From: Myxococcales bacterium
GTDB taxonomy: Bacteria; Myxococcota_A; Polyangia; Haliangiales; Haliangiaceae
NCBI GenBank assembly: GCA_016716835.1
Contig: JADJUW010000002.1
Coordinates: 186,001 to 250,000, forward strand
Reading direction: 5' to 3'
Length of the DNA stretch: 64,000 bases
Of this stretch, positions 16,086-24,195 are shown piece by piece (the first letter of the stretch is position 1; every line of letters starts with the position of its first letter). The translations under genes were made by a program, and so were the position numbers. The notes under the pieces were generated by a model that saw nothing but the letters and a program-made list of their open reading frames with translations, was not told where the DNA came from and made no database searches.

Positions 16086-18437
16086 ATGTTGAAGCCAAGC
16101 GATACTCTGCGCATGATGGCGGGCCTTGACGTCCTTGCGAATCAACAAGGCAGTTGCCTCGTGCATGACGGCCGCGGCGTCGTGAGCCTCGGGGACTTGG
16201 ACGCCGCCTCGCTGCGAAGCATCATTGGCGCGGTGCAGCTCGGGGGGCGAGTTGAGAACGTCGTCGCGCGGCTAGCCGACGAATTTGAGCCAGATGACCT
16301 CATCGAAGCTCTCGACGCGTTGGTGGGCACCGTCTTTGAGATCGCGGGCGAAGCGCCGCTCGAGCCAGCCACGTCACCCGCGACTGGCAACGTCGTCGTG
16401 GTGGGCAATGGCACGCTTGGCAGCGCCATCGCCACGCATTTGACGACAAACGGCGTGGCGGTTGAATTCCTTGATGTTGGCACCATCGCCGCCGACGCCT
16501 CCCTTGAGGCACAAGCCGGCATCCAAGTCGTTTACCGCGAACTGCATGCTGCAGCTGCCGCATCCCCGCCTAAAACGAGCGCGGCCCAGTTGGCGCGCCA
16601 TATTGAAAATCGCACGCTTGTGGTCGCGTGTTTAGAAAACGTCGCTACGGCGGCGCTGCTGATGGTGAATCAAGCATGCCTGGCGGCTGGCGTGCCGGTG
16701 CTGTTTGTTCAACCAAAACGCGGCGATGTGGTGGTAGGCCCATTCGTGCTGCCATGGCGCACACCTTGCCTAGGGTGCTCGATTTTAAGCAGTGACTTCC
16801 GCCTCGACGCGCCGCAGGGCGTCGGCATCATGGCCCTGCTGACCCTCGGCGGCCTGGGCGCAGCGGCAGCCGCGCCGGTTACGGTTGTCGCTTCGACGGT
16901 GTTAAATCAGTTGCAAAGCTTTTTTCGCGGCGCCCCGCCGTCCACGAGTACTGAGCTGCATCGCATCGCAAATAATGGATCGCTTACCTCAACGACGTTT
17001 TCGCCTTCCACGTATTGTCCGGCCTGCTTCGGCATGAATCGCGATGGTCTTGGTTCCGCACGGGACGCGGCCACGCCTCCAACTCTGCCGGGGTTTAGCG
17101 ATCAGGCCGGCATCGAGGTTGGCGGCGGCGTTAGAACCGTTGGGCTTACCGAGGCCGAGCAACGCGCACGCGCCGCCTTCGCCGCGCTTGGCGTACATGT
17201 TCGATATGTTCACGACACGCCGCCGGACCGCTTGGTCGCCGCGCATCCGCTCCTGCGCGACCTCCACTTTATTCGGCTTGATGGGCAACCGCGTTTTGCG
17301 GCCGATGCCCGCGTGGTGCGACGACAAGCCAGCAGCCGCGCGATTGGCAAGGGGCTGACACGCCAGCACGCTTGGTGCTCGGCCGCATATGAGTGGTTCG
17401 AGGACTTGTATTGCTTTTACCGCGGAGGCACCCAGGTAATCCGCGCGGCGTACCAAGACGTCGCAGCCCACGCCATCGACATGGAATTTTTTGCGGAGGG
17501 CTTGTTGCCTCACTTTGACGGGCTTCATCATGAGCAATTTACCCGCGCGACGCCCATCGATTGGGTGTGGGGGCGGGACCTTGTTGGTGACCGCCCCATC
17601 CTGTTGCCGGCGGCCAACGTATATCTGACCGCGGATTTCCAAGTCGCCGGTGGCAGGCTCGCCTTGCCCAAACGAGGCTCGTCGGGCATCGCGGCGGGGT
17701 GCAGCCTTGAGGACGCAGTGCTCGAAGGGCTCTTGGAAGTCATCGAACACGACGCCTGGTTTTCCGCGCCAGCCACGGGCCTCGCCTGTCCGTCGCTCGA
17801 CCTCGCGACGGTGGACGATGCCGACGCGCTTCGGCTCATCGACGTGCTGCAGGCGTCGGGTTACGACGTCGGCGTGCGCAACCTAACCAGCGACCTTGGC
17901 GTCTGCGTGCTTGAGGCGCACCTAACCTCGCGCGACGACTTCACGCGGTATCACGCGGGCGGCCGTGGGTGTCACCTCGATCCGGTCATCGCGCTGCGGC
18001 GCGCGCTCACCGAGGCGTTTCAGTGCCTCTGCGGCTATGCCAGCGCGGCGGCCACGGACGTGTTTACCGGCCGCGGCAGCCTCATAAACAGTTTCGTCGA
18101 ACGCACCCAGATGTCGAACCGCATTAGCGGTCGCTGCGCGTGGCGCGACCTGCCCGATTGTCAGCCCGCGTCGCGGCGTGTCGTCGACTACGTTGCCGTT
18201 TGTGTCAAAAAACTTAAGGTCGCCATTCCGCGCGCCGATATCTGTTACTACCAATTTCCTAGCCCCAGCGAGCATGGCATTTTCGTGACCAACGCGTTCG
18301 TTTCGGGCGTGTTTGACCAAATCGGCCAACCCTCGCATCTCCCTGAACGCTTGCTGAATTACCGCCGCTGCATGGGCCAAGCGGGCGCGCGATTTGAGCC
18401 CCACGAGTTGTTCCTTAGGGAGATGCCGCTTTATTAG
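16086..18437 (+). CDS. Fused E1-like/YcaO azoline-forming cyclodehydratase
   Basis: A 783-aa protein, close in length to fused cyclodehydratases such as PatD/TruD. The N-terminal part (about 1-95) is likely the leader-binding region. An E1/ThiF-like Rossmann segment begins at 102 with GNGTLG. Two CxxC pairs (Cys228/231 and Cys311/314) can bind a structural zinc. The YcaO domain (about 400-783) has the ATP/Mg signature SSGIAAGCSLEDA (532 on), EVIEHDAW and RRALTEAFQ. The family uses ATP to cyclise Cys, Ser or Thr onto the backbone. The C-terminus ends REMPLY, without the PxPxP tail typical of azoline-forming YcaOs. No transporter or leader peptidase gene is adjacent. Confidence 0.9.
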   Translation: MLKPSDTLRMMAGLDVLANQQGSCLVHDGRGVVSLGDLDAASLRSIIGAVQLGGRVENVVARLADEFEPDDLIEALDALVGTVFEIAGEAPLEPATSPATGNVVVVGNGTLGSAIATHLTTNGVAVEFLDVGTIAADASLEAQAGIQVVYRELHAAAAASPPKTSAAQLARHIENRTLVVACLENVATAALLMVNQACLAAGVPVLFVQPKRGDVVVGPFVLPWRTPCLGCSILSSDFRLDAPQGVGIMALLTLGGLGAAAAAPVTVVASTVLNQLQSFFRGAPPSTSTELHRIANNGSLTSTTFSPSTYCPACFGMNRDGLGSARDAATPPTLPGFSDQAGIEVGGGVRTVGLTEAEQRARAAFAALGVHVRYVHDTPPDRLVAAHPLLRDLHFIRLDGQPRFAADARVVRRQASSRAIGKGLTRQHAWCSAAYEWFEDLYCFYRGGTQVIRAAYQDVAAHAIDMEFFAEGLLPHFDGLHHEQFTRATPIDWVWGRDLVGDRPILLPAANVYLTADFQVAGGRLALPKRGSSGIAAGCSLEDAVLEGLLEVIEHDAWFSAPATGLACPSLDLATVDDADALRLIDVLQASGYDVGVRNLTSDLGVCVLEAHLTSRDDFTRYHAGGRGCHLDPVIALRRALTEAFQCLCGYASAAATDVFTGRGSLINSFVERTQMSNRISGRCAWRDLPDCQPASRRVVDYVAVCVKKLKVAIPRADICYYQFPSPSEHGIFVTNAFVSGVFDQIGQPSHLPERLLNYRRCMGQAGARFEPHELFLREMPLY

Positions 18438-18538
18438 CCTTGGCCGCGCCACGAGCTAAAATCGCGTGCAAATGGCTTAATTTCTATGCGCGTTGCGCGC
18501 TAAACCGCGGCTCCCTTGGACGCGCGGGCGAGGATGCC

Positions 18539-18567
18539 TTGGCTATTTAGCCAATAAACTATAAGGT
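18539..18567 (+). promoter_or_regulatory. Promoter of the aldehyde dehydrogenase gene
   Basis: TTGGCT (18539-18544), 17-nt spacer, TAAGGT (18562-18567), then 6 nt to ATG 18574, implying a leaderless mRNA. The -35 hexamer is also one arm of a 7-bp inverted repeat, TTGGCTA/TAGCCAA (18539-18554), a possible operator. Confidence 0.5.
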
Positions 18568-18573
18568 CGCGGC

Positions 18574-20280
18574 ATGACCTCGCCTGAATTCCCGCGTGCC
18601 GCTGCCTCCAGCACCACCGCACCCATGCCGGCCACGTCGACCGCGCAGATGGATGAAATCTTGGCTCGCCTGCAGCAGCGCAAAGACGCCTGGGCCAAGA
18701 CGCCGATTGATGAACGCCTGCGGCTGCTCCGCGCCACCTTGCGCGGCGTGGTGCACGAGGCGGCCGCGTGGTCAGAGGCCATTTCGCGGATAAAAGGCCT
18801 CGATCCGCACGGGCAAATGCATGGCGAAGACTGGCTCGCGGGGCCCGTGGTGACCGCGCGCAACATTCGCCAACTTATTAAGTCGCTCGAAGCAGGTGGG
18901 CAACCCAAGCCACTGGCGTTGCGCCAACGCCCCGGTGGCCAGTGGGTCGCCGACGTCTTGCCGTGGGATCTATGGGACCGCTTGGTCTACACCGGTTGGA
19001 AGGCCAGCGTTTGGATCGAACCCGGCAAGCCGCCGACGCAAGGCCGTGCCTATCGCGAAAAAGCGGCACACGGCGCGGTGGGGCTGGTGCTCGCCGCGGG
19101 CAACGTCACCTCCATTGGTGCGATGGACGTGCTGCACAAGATGTTTATCGACAACGAAGTCGTCGTCATGAAGATGAACCCGGTCAACGAGGCGGGCGGG
19201 CCGCATATTGAGCGCGCGTTTCGCGCTTTGGTCGATGCCGGTTTGTTCGCGATTGTCTATGGCGGCGCCGAGGTCGGCCAATATCTAACTGACCACCCCA
19301 AGGTCGACACCATCCACATTACGGGCTCAGACCGCACGCACGACGCCATCATCTGGGGCGGCACCGCCGAGGAACAAGCAGAAAATAAAAAGGCCGGCAC
19401 GCCGCGGTTGGCCAAGCCAATTACGTCTGAGCTCGGCTGTGTCACGCCGGTGCTCGTCATGCCAGGCAATTGGTCGCCGCAAGAGATTGAATACCAGGCC
19501 GATCAGGTCGCCGGCATGGTCGCGCAAAACGGCTCGTTTAACTGCAATGCCGCCAAGGTGGTGGTGACGTGGAAGGGGTGGGCGCTGCGCGAGCCATTTT
19601 TGGCGGCATTGCAGCGAGCCTTGCAAAAGGCGCCGCCACGCAAAGCCTACTATCCTGGCGCGCAGCAACGCTACGATGCGTTCCTCAAACACTACCCGCA
19701 ACATCTCGCGCTCGGGCAACGCGGCGAGGGCGTGGTGCCATGGACGTTTATTCCGAACGTGCCCGCCAAGGCTGGAGAGTACGCGCTTTCTAACGAAGCC
19801 TTTTGCGGCGTGCTAGCCGAATGCACGCTCGACGCCGCGAGCGCCGCGGACTACTTTGACGCCGCGCAAACGTTTGCCAACGATGCCTGCTGGGGCACGC
19901 TGTCTTGCATGGTCATCGCCAACCCGGCGACGCAAGCCGCGCCACAGTTTGACAACTTCATCGCGGGCCTGCGCTATGGCGGCGTTGCGATCAATGGTTG
20001 GGCCGGCGCGATCTACGGCCTGGCGCAAACCACGTGGGGCGCCTTTCCTGGCCATCCGCTCGACAACATCGTCTCGGGGCGCGGCTCGGTGCACAACACG
20101 TTTATGTTCGACTATCCCGAAAAGTCGGTGCTGACGTTTCCGTGGAAGCACGCGGCTAAGCCGGTGTGGTCGGCCTCGCACAAGCATCTCGCGGACGTCG
20201 GCAGGGGGCTGCTTGCCATGGAGGCCGAGCCGAGCGTGTGGAAGCTGCCCAAGCTGCTCATCGCCGCGCTGCGCGGATAA
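18574..20280 (+). CDS. Aldehyde dehydrogenase family protein
   Basis: A 568-aa NAD(P)-dependent aldehyde dehydrogenase-superfamily enzyme, longer than the usual 480-500 aa because of N-terminal and internal extensions. Catalytic Cys324 lies in NGSFNCNAAK and general-base Glu286 in SELGCVTP. The cofactor-binding stretch VLAAGNVTS (about 170-178) and KMNPVNEAGG are visible. The substrate cannot be read from sequence. It stands alone between the RiPP cluster and a caspase-like gene; its own promoter suggests it is not part of the RiPP operon. Confidence 0.88.
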   Translation: MTSPEFPRAAASSTTAPMPATSTAQMDEILARLQQRKDAWAKTPIDERLRLLRATLRGVVHEAAAWSEAISRIKGLDPHGQMHGEDWLAGPVVTARNIRQLIKSLEAGGQPKPLALRQRPGGQWVADVLPWDLWDRLVYTGWKASVWIEPGKPPTQGRAYREKAAHGAVGLVLAAGNVTSIGAMDVLHKMFIDNEVVVMKMNPVNEAGGPHIERAFRALVDAGLFAIVYGGAEVGQYLTDHPKVDTIHITGSDRTHDAIIWGGTAEEQAENKKAGTPRLAKPITSELGCVTPVLVMPGNWSPQEIEYQADQVAGMVAQNGSFNCNAAKVVVTWKGWALREPFLAALQRALQKAPPRKAYYPGAQQRYDAFLKHYPQHLALGQRGEGVVPWTFIPNVPAKAGEYALSNEAFCGVLAECTLDAASAADYFDAAQTFANDACWGTLSCMVIANPATQAAPQFDNFIAGLRYGGVAINGWAGAIYGLAQTTWGAFPGHPLDNIVSGRGSVHNTFMFDYPEKSVLTFPWKHAAKPVWSASHKHLADVGRGLLAMEAEPSVWKLPKLLIAALRG

Positions 20281-20354
20281 GCCTTATGTAGCGTGCGCTA
20301 AGGTGCGACGTTACCGACGGAACAAGTCAACCATTGCCTGACGCATGCAACGCG

Positions 20355-20360
20355 TATTAT
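20355..20360 (+). promoter_or_regulatory. -10 element before the caspase-like gene
   Basis: TATTAT, 8 nt before the GTG start at 20369. TTGCCT at 20334-20339 could be the -35, though the 15-nt spacing is short. Confidence 0.4.
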
Positions 20361-20368
20361 GCTGAGGC

Positions 20369-21232
20369 GTGCCCAGTCAGCGCCGCCTGCTAATTGTTGA
20401 CGGCGAGTCCGACGGCGATGGTCCGAACGTCAATTTGGCCCAGGCAAAAAGCGCCGTCGGCCACCTCTACGGTTCGATCCAGCGCCTCGAGTTTAAGACG
20501 CCGGCGCAGCTCATCGCGGCGTTGCCTCAATACAAGGTAGACCGCGTGATCACGGCGGGCCACGGTGGGCGTGATGGGCCTAATGCGCGCGGCCAAGACG
20601 ACTTAGGTTGCTCGGTCACCGTGTCGACGGACAGCATCACGCTGCAGTGTCAAGAACAAGATCAGCTAACGACGAAGGAAGTTTGGTCCGCCACTATTTG
20701 GCATTTTGATATACTCAATCTGATCAATCGTCTTAACCGTCACCGAGGCTCGCACCCGGACGTGAAATTTGGCGTTACCAAGTTTACCATCGATCAAATT
20801 TTCGTGCTGCTGGCGCTTGCTGAGGATTTGAGCTCAAAGGATCCAGCCATCCGCTTCCAGTACAAAAGCGGCGAGCCTACCTCTAAGACCGACGACTTGC
20901 CGGACTTCGCGCGGTTTTGCGCGGCCCTGGCCGGGGCCCTGGATTCGCCCAGCGTCACCAACGGCAAGCCATATACGCCCTACTTCTATGTCGGCAGTTG
21001 CTATTCAGCCGCGGCGTGGGGCTCTTTGCCGCCGAAGACGTTAGAGCCCGCTTCGTTTATCTCCGCTGTCGCGCAGGGCAGCGGCATCCCGACCTTTGGC
21101 AATGTGCATGGCACCAGCGTTGGCGCCACGTTGCAAAACCTGGCGCTCATTGAGCAAGCCGTAGATGCGGAGGGCGACGGTTCGTTGCCGACGCCAAAAA
21201 ACTTGCTCGATCATGTCCAACTTGCGCGGTAG
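20369..21232 (+). CDS. Protein with a caspase-fold (clan CD)-like His/Cys arrangement
   Basis: A 287-aa protein not assigned to a named family. It opens with a predicted strand RRLLIVDG and a helix. His65 follows in VDRVITAGHGG and Cys211 in YFYVGSCYSAA. A hydrophobic strand ending HG and another ending S/G-C are the dyad signature of clan CD proteases (caspases, C80, clostripain). An Asp/Gly-rich insertion sits between them. There is no signal peptide. GTG 20369 is the start, supported by a -10 element 8 nt upstream. Function is inferred only from the pattern; it could be an inactive relative. Confidence 0.6.
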   Translation: MPSQRRLLIVDGESDGDGPNVNLAQAKSAVGHLYGSIQRLEFKTPAQLIAALPQYKVDRVITAGHGGRDGPNARGQDDLGCSVTVSTDSITLQCQEQDQLTTKEVWSATIWHFDILNLINRLNRHRGSHPDVKFGVTKFTIDQIFVLLALAEDLSSKDPAIRFQYKSGEPTSKTDDLPDFARFCAALAGALDSPSVTNGKPYTPYFYVGSCYSAAAWGSLPPKTLEPASFISAVAQGSGIPTFGNVHGTSVGATLQNLALIEQAVDAEGDGSLPTPKNLLDHVQLAR

Positions 21233-21270
21233 TCGAATTCGATGCTCCGGCACTCATTGTACGCAGGCGC

Positions 21271-21591
21271 TTAGTTCTCAAGCACCGGCACGATCTGAAA
21301 CCACAGCGTGTTGGGCGCGCCGCAGGTCTGGCATACCGAGTTAATCGCGCGCAGGCGTCGCTCGCCTAACACCTCGGCGCGTTGCTCTTGGCCTCGCAGT
21401 GCGCCGCCGCAAAGCGGGCAAGGATGCGACGCCGCCTTGGAACCGATGACCGCTGGCGTCGGCACGATGATCGGTTGCTCGGGGCTGCCTCCGCGCTCCA
21501 GGCGTGCAAGCTGCTGCTTGAGCTTCACCACCTTGCGGGCGGTGCGCGCCTCGATGCGCTTTTCGGTGCGCGGCCGTTTCTTCCCACTCAT
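21271..21591 (-). CDS. Small zinc-ribbon protein of unknown function
   Basis: A 106-aa protein. The basic N-terminus with a short coiled coil (RKVVKLKQQLARLER) is followed by a zinc ribbon built from CPLCGG (about 58-63) and CQTCG (about 87-91). Its ATG overlaps the stop of the OsmC gene by 4 nt (ATGA), so the two are translationally coupled. No partner or activity can be assigned from sequence. Confidence 0.75.
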   Translation of the reverse strand: MSGKKRPRTEKRIEARTARKVVKLKQQLARLERGGSPEQPIIVPTPAVIGSKAASHPCPLCGGALRGQEQRAEVLGERRLRAINSVCQTCGAPNTLWFQIVPVLEN

Positions 21592-22034
21592 GCCAAGGCG
21601 GGCCCCGTGGCGTTAACCTTTACCTCGACCTCAATGCCATCGCGCACGCTCTGGGTCACGACGCAAAAATCCTCGAACATCCCCAGGCACCCGGTTAGCG
21701 CCGCGGCGTCTGGTGCAATGGGGGCATTGATTTGCACGCTTACCTTGCCGATGCGCAGGCGCTTTTGCTCGTTGCGAACGATCTCCATGTGCACGCTGGC
21801 GGTCACCCCGGTGAGGCGCTCGCCCTTTTTTTGCAAGCAAAACACCAGGCTCGCGGCGAGGCAGTTGGCGATTGCCACGGCTAAAATCCGCGAGGGATTG
21901 GGCCCGGCGTCGTGGCCAAGTGGTGCCGGCTCGTCGGTACGCAAGGGCGCAAACGGCTTGTCAAACGCGATGGTGAACTCATAGCCATCGACCTGAGTCA
22001 GCTGCAATTCAAAACTAGAGACGACGTCACTCAT
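21588..22034 (-). CDS. OsmC/Ohr family protein
   Basis: A 148-aa protein of the OsmC/Ohr superfamily, cytoplasmic thiol peroxidases that reduce organic hydroperoxides. The two active-site Cys positions are visible: ANCLAASLVF (helix Cys, about 58) and EDFCVVTQSV (about 122). The usual dimeric OsmC length is about 140 aa. GAGGA precedes ATG 22034. It is divergent from the vWA lipoprotein gene at 22255. Confidence 0.88.
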   Translation of the reverse strand: MSDVVSSFELQLTQVDGYEFTIAFDKPFAPLRTDEPAPLGHDAGPNPSRILAVAIANCLAASLVFCLQKKGERLTGVTASVHMEIVRNEQKRLRIGKVSVQINAPIAPDAAALTGCLGMFEDFCVVTQSVRDGIEVEVKVNATGPALA

Positions 22035-22219
22035 ATATTTCCTCGGACGGCGACAGAGGAGCGCCGCGGCGATGATACACCAGAGTGATTCGCGAGTAGC
22101 TGTGACGAGGCGTCGCTAACACGCTGCGTAATGTCGCTGGCGCGACAAATCGACATGTAGGCAACTAACAGATAGCGCATGTCTTTTAGCCACTTAGCAT
22201 TTTGCGCTAGCGCTTATTT

Positions 22220-22247
22220 TTGACCACAAGGGCGTTGGTGTTAACGT
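22220..22247 (+). promoter_or_regulatory. Promoter of the vWA lipoprotein gene
   Basis: TTGACC (22220-22225), 16-nt spacer, TAACGT (22242-22247), then 7 nt to ATG 22255. The placement implies a leaderless transcript. The rest of the 220-nt region 22035-22254 shows no other gene. Confidence 0.55.
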
Positions 22248-22254
22248 TCCGGCG

Positions 22255-23223
22255 ATGAACCCTAACCTTACGATGCTTGCGAGCGGCTTGATGTCCTTGG
22301 GTCTTGTGGGCTGTGGTCCGTCGGTTACCGGCGGTGACATTACACCCGGTCCAAACGATCCCGAAACCGGACCACTACCTGGCGATACCGGTCCGTGCAC
22401 GCGCATGGACTTGGTATTTGTAATCGACGATTCTGGATCGATGGGAGAAGAGCAGGAGAACCTGCGCGACAACTTCGCCTCCTTTGCCGCGTTGCTGCAA
22501 GACTATCGCAATCCCGAGGGCGAGGCCGTGGATTTTCGCATCGCGGTTACGACCACCGGCCGCGACATCAATTTCTTTGTCGATCCCAACCCGCCGTTTC
22601 CGATTCCAGGCTTGCCGCCACAGCCCCTAATGCCCATGAACGAAGACGGCGATAACGGCGCCTTCCGCAAAAAGTGTGGCATGTCGCAGCGCTGGATCGA
22701 TGGCAATGCGGCCAACATGAGCGACACCCTGGAATGCCTCGCCGAGGTAGGGACGAATGGTCCAAGCATTGAGATGCCGCTTATGATGAGCACGTGGGCG
22801 CTGCAAGAACGCGTCGCAGACGGCACCAATGCCGGTTTTCTGCGCGACGATGCCCTGCTTGGCATTGTCATGCTAACCGACGAAAACGACTGTTCGCGAA
22901 CTGACAACGGCTTTACGCTAGGCGGGGACGACGGGGAATGCGGCGAGGATGCGCAGCTGCAAACGGTGCCGCAGACCATCGCCAAGCTCGATGAGGTTAA
23001 GCAGGGCCGCGGGCGCTGGGCCGCCGCCGTCATCGCCGGGCTAAGCGATTGCTCGTCTGATTTTGGCAACGCGGTCGAGGCCACGCGCCTTAAAGACTTT
23101 GCGGCCGAAGCTGGCGACAACGTCATCACGCACTCGATCTGCGACGGCAGTCTTACCGAAGCCCTTGAGGCTGCGCTCGATACCTTCACCGAAGCCTGCG
23201 AAGTGTTTCCTGGGCCGAGCTGA
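22255..23223 (+). CDS. von Willebrand factor A domain lipoprotein
   Basis: A 322-aa predicted outer-membrane or periplasmic lipoprotein: signal peptide with lipobox LVGC (Cys20), a Pro/Gly/Asp linker, then a vWA domain starting VFVIDDSGSM, whose DxSxS forms the metal-binding MIDAS. Several Cys in the domain could form disulfides. vWA domains mediate protein binding; this single-domain lipoprotein type is common in myxobacteria. The partner is unknown. Confidence 0.85.
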   Translation: MNPNLTMLASGLMSLGLVGCGPSVTGGDITPGPNDPETGPLPGDTGPCTRMDLVFVIDDSGSMGEEQENLRDNFASFAALLQDYRNPEGEAVDFRIAVTTTGRDINFFVDPNPPFPIPGLPPQPLMPMNEDGDNGAFRKKCGMSQRWIDGNAANMSDTLECLAEVGTNGPSIEMPLMMSTWALQERVADGTNAGFLRDDALLGIVMLTDENDCSRTDNGFTLGGDDGECGEDAQLQTVPQTIAKLDEVKQGRGRWAAAVIAGLSDCSSDFGNAVEATRLKDFAAEAGDNVITHSICDGSLTEALEAALDTFTEACEVFPGPS

Positions 23224-23343
23224 GCTGAGCTGCGCCGGGTGAGCAGCCCGGTCGCCGTATCAAAAATCTGCGGACGGCCGCGCGGACGCTCAGAATCCTG
23301 AGACAACGCGCCTGCAACGCCGCGGAAAGATAAGTCGGGCCAA

Positions 23344-23359
23344 TGGCACGAGACTTGAA
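23344..23359 (+). promoter_or_regulatory. Sigma-54-like element upstream of a lipoprotein gene
   Basis: TGGCACGAGACTTGAA matches the RpoN consensus except that the -12 GC reads GA. It ends exactly 12 nt before ATG 23372. Confidence 0.4.
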
Positions 23360-23371
23360 TAAGTCAGTCTT

Positions 23372-23944
23372 ATGACTGATAGATCGATCCTCTTTGCGAA
23401 TGCCTTGTTCCTCTTGGCCTGCGGCTGCGGCGACAACACCGATGAGCCAGCGCCAGCCCCGCCGCCCCCTGCACAAGGGCGGACTGCCGAGCATGCGGCT
23501 GCCACGCTAGCGGGCGTGCTTGATGTCGATGGGGCTCGGCGTATCGCCTGTAGCAACATCACGGTAGCGTTAGCTAATGCGGTCGACACCGAAGCCGTAA
23601 TGATCAATGTGGCGCTGCTTGGGCCGCTTGAAGATGCTCCGCCCGCAGTCGGTGAGACGATTGAGATCGACCTTGGTGAGCTACCAGCCGCGCTGCGGGT
23701 TGCGTTTGGCACGAACCTCACGCGCGAGGCGTGCAACGATACGATTGAGCCCAGTCGCGCGCCCGTTGTTGAAGCCGAGTTCTTGCCCCTTGCCGGGACG
23801 ATTCGAATTGAGGTTGTCGAGCATCTCGAGGTGTTTCCGACTTACAACGCGAGAATCGGGATTGATGGCGTCCGTTTTACCCATGACGGCGCGCCTATTT
23901 CGCTTGACCTAGGCACCGAAACATTTGGTTGGTTGCCAGGTTAA
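23372..23944 (+). CDS. Predicted lipoprotein of unknown function
   Basis: A 190-aa exported protein: a short hydrophobic signal with lipobox-like LLACGC (about residues 14-19), then a Pro/Ala-rich linker. The mature part is beta-rich with two isolated Cys (about 60 and 119) and no recognised domain. It stands alone between the vWA lipoprotein and the MscS gene. The -24/-12-like element with 12-nt spacing to ATG suggests shared control with other exported proteins in the window. Confidence 0.6.
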   Translation: MTDRSILFANALFLLACGCGDNTDEPAPAPPPPAQGRTAEHAAATLAGVLDVDGARRIACSNITVALANAVDTEAVMINVALLGPLEDAPPAVGETIEIDLGELPAALRVAFGTNLTREACNDTIEPSRAPVVEAEFLPLAGTIRIEVVEHLEVFPTYNARIGIDGVRFTHDGAPISLDLGTETFGWLPG

Positions 23945-24195
23945 TCGAGGCGCGACGCCCCACCGTGCACCACGGCTGCTTACCTGCACAAGCATCGAAT
24001 GCCGCTTCCCCTTCATCTCGCTGCCGCCTGGGTTGGAGAGGTCGACATTTTGTGGTACGCATAAGTAACTTCTAGACGTTGCGCTGGCGCGGTAACCGCA
24101 CCTCCGCCGACTGTCAGGCCTATATGCGTGCCGTGGCGTCGCCTGGTGGCGGCGGGAGCCTTCGCGGGCCCGCGTCGCCAGCATCGGGAGCTACC

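Noticed and set aside
14855..18437. Lanthipeptide cluster
   Set aside because: The leader resembles some lanthipeptide leaders and the core has Ser and Cys, but no LanB, LanC, LanM or other dehydratase gene is present; SagB and YcaO point to azoles.
23235..23251. Terminator after the vWA lipoprotein gene
   Set aside because: CCGGG/CCCGG stem exists but no T-run follows.
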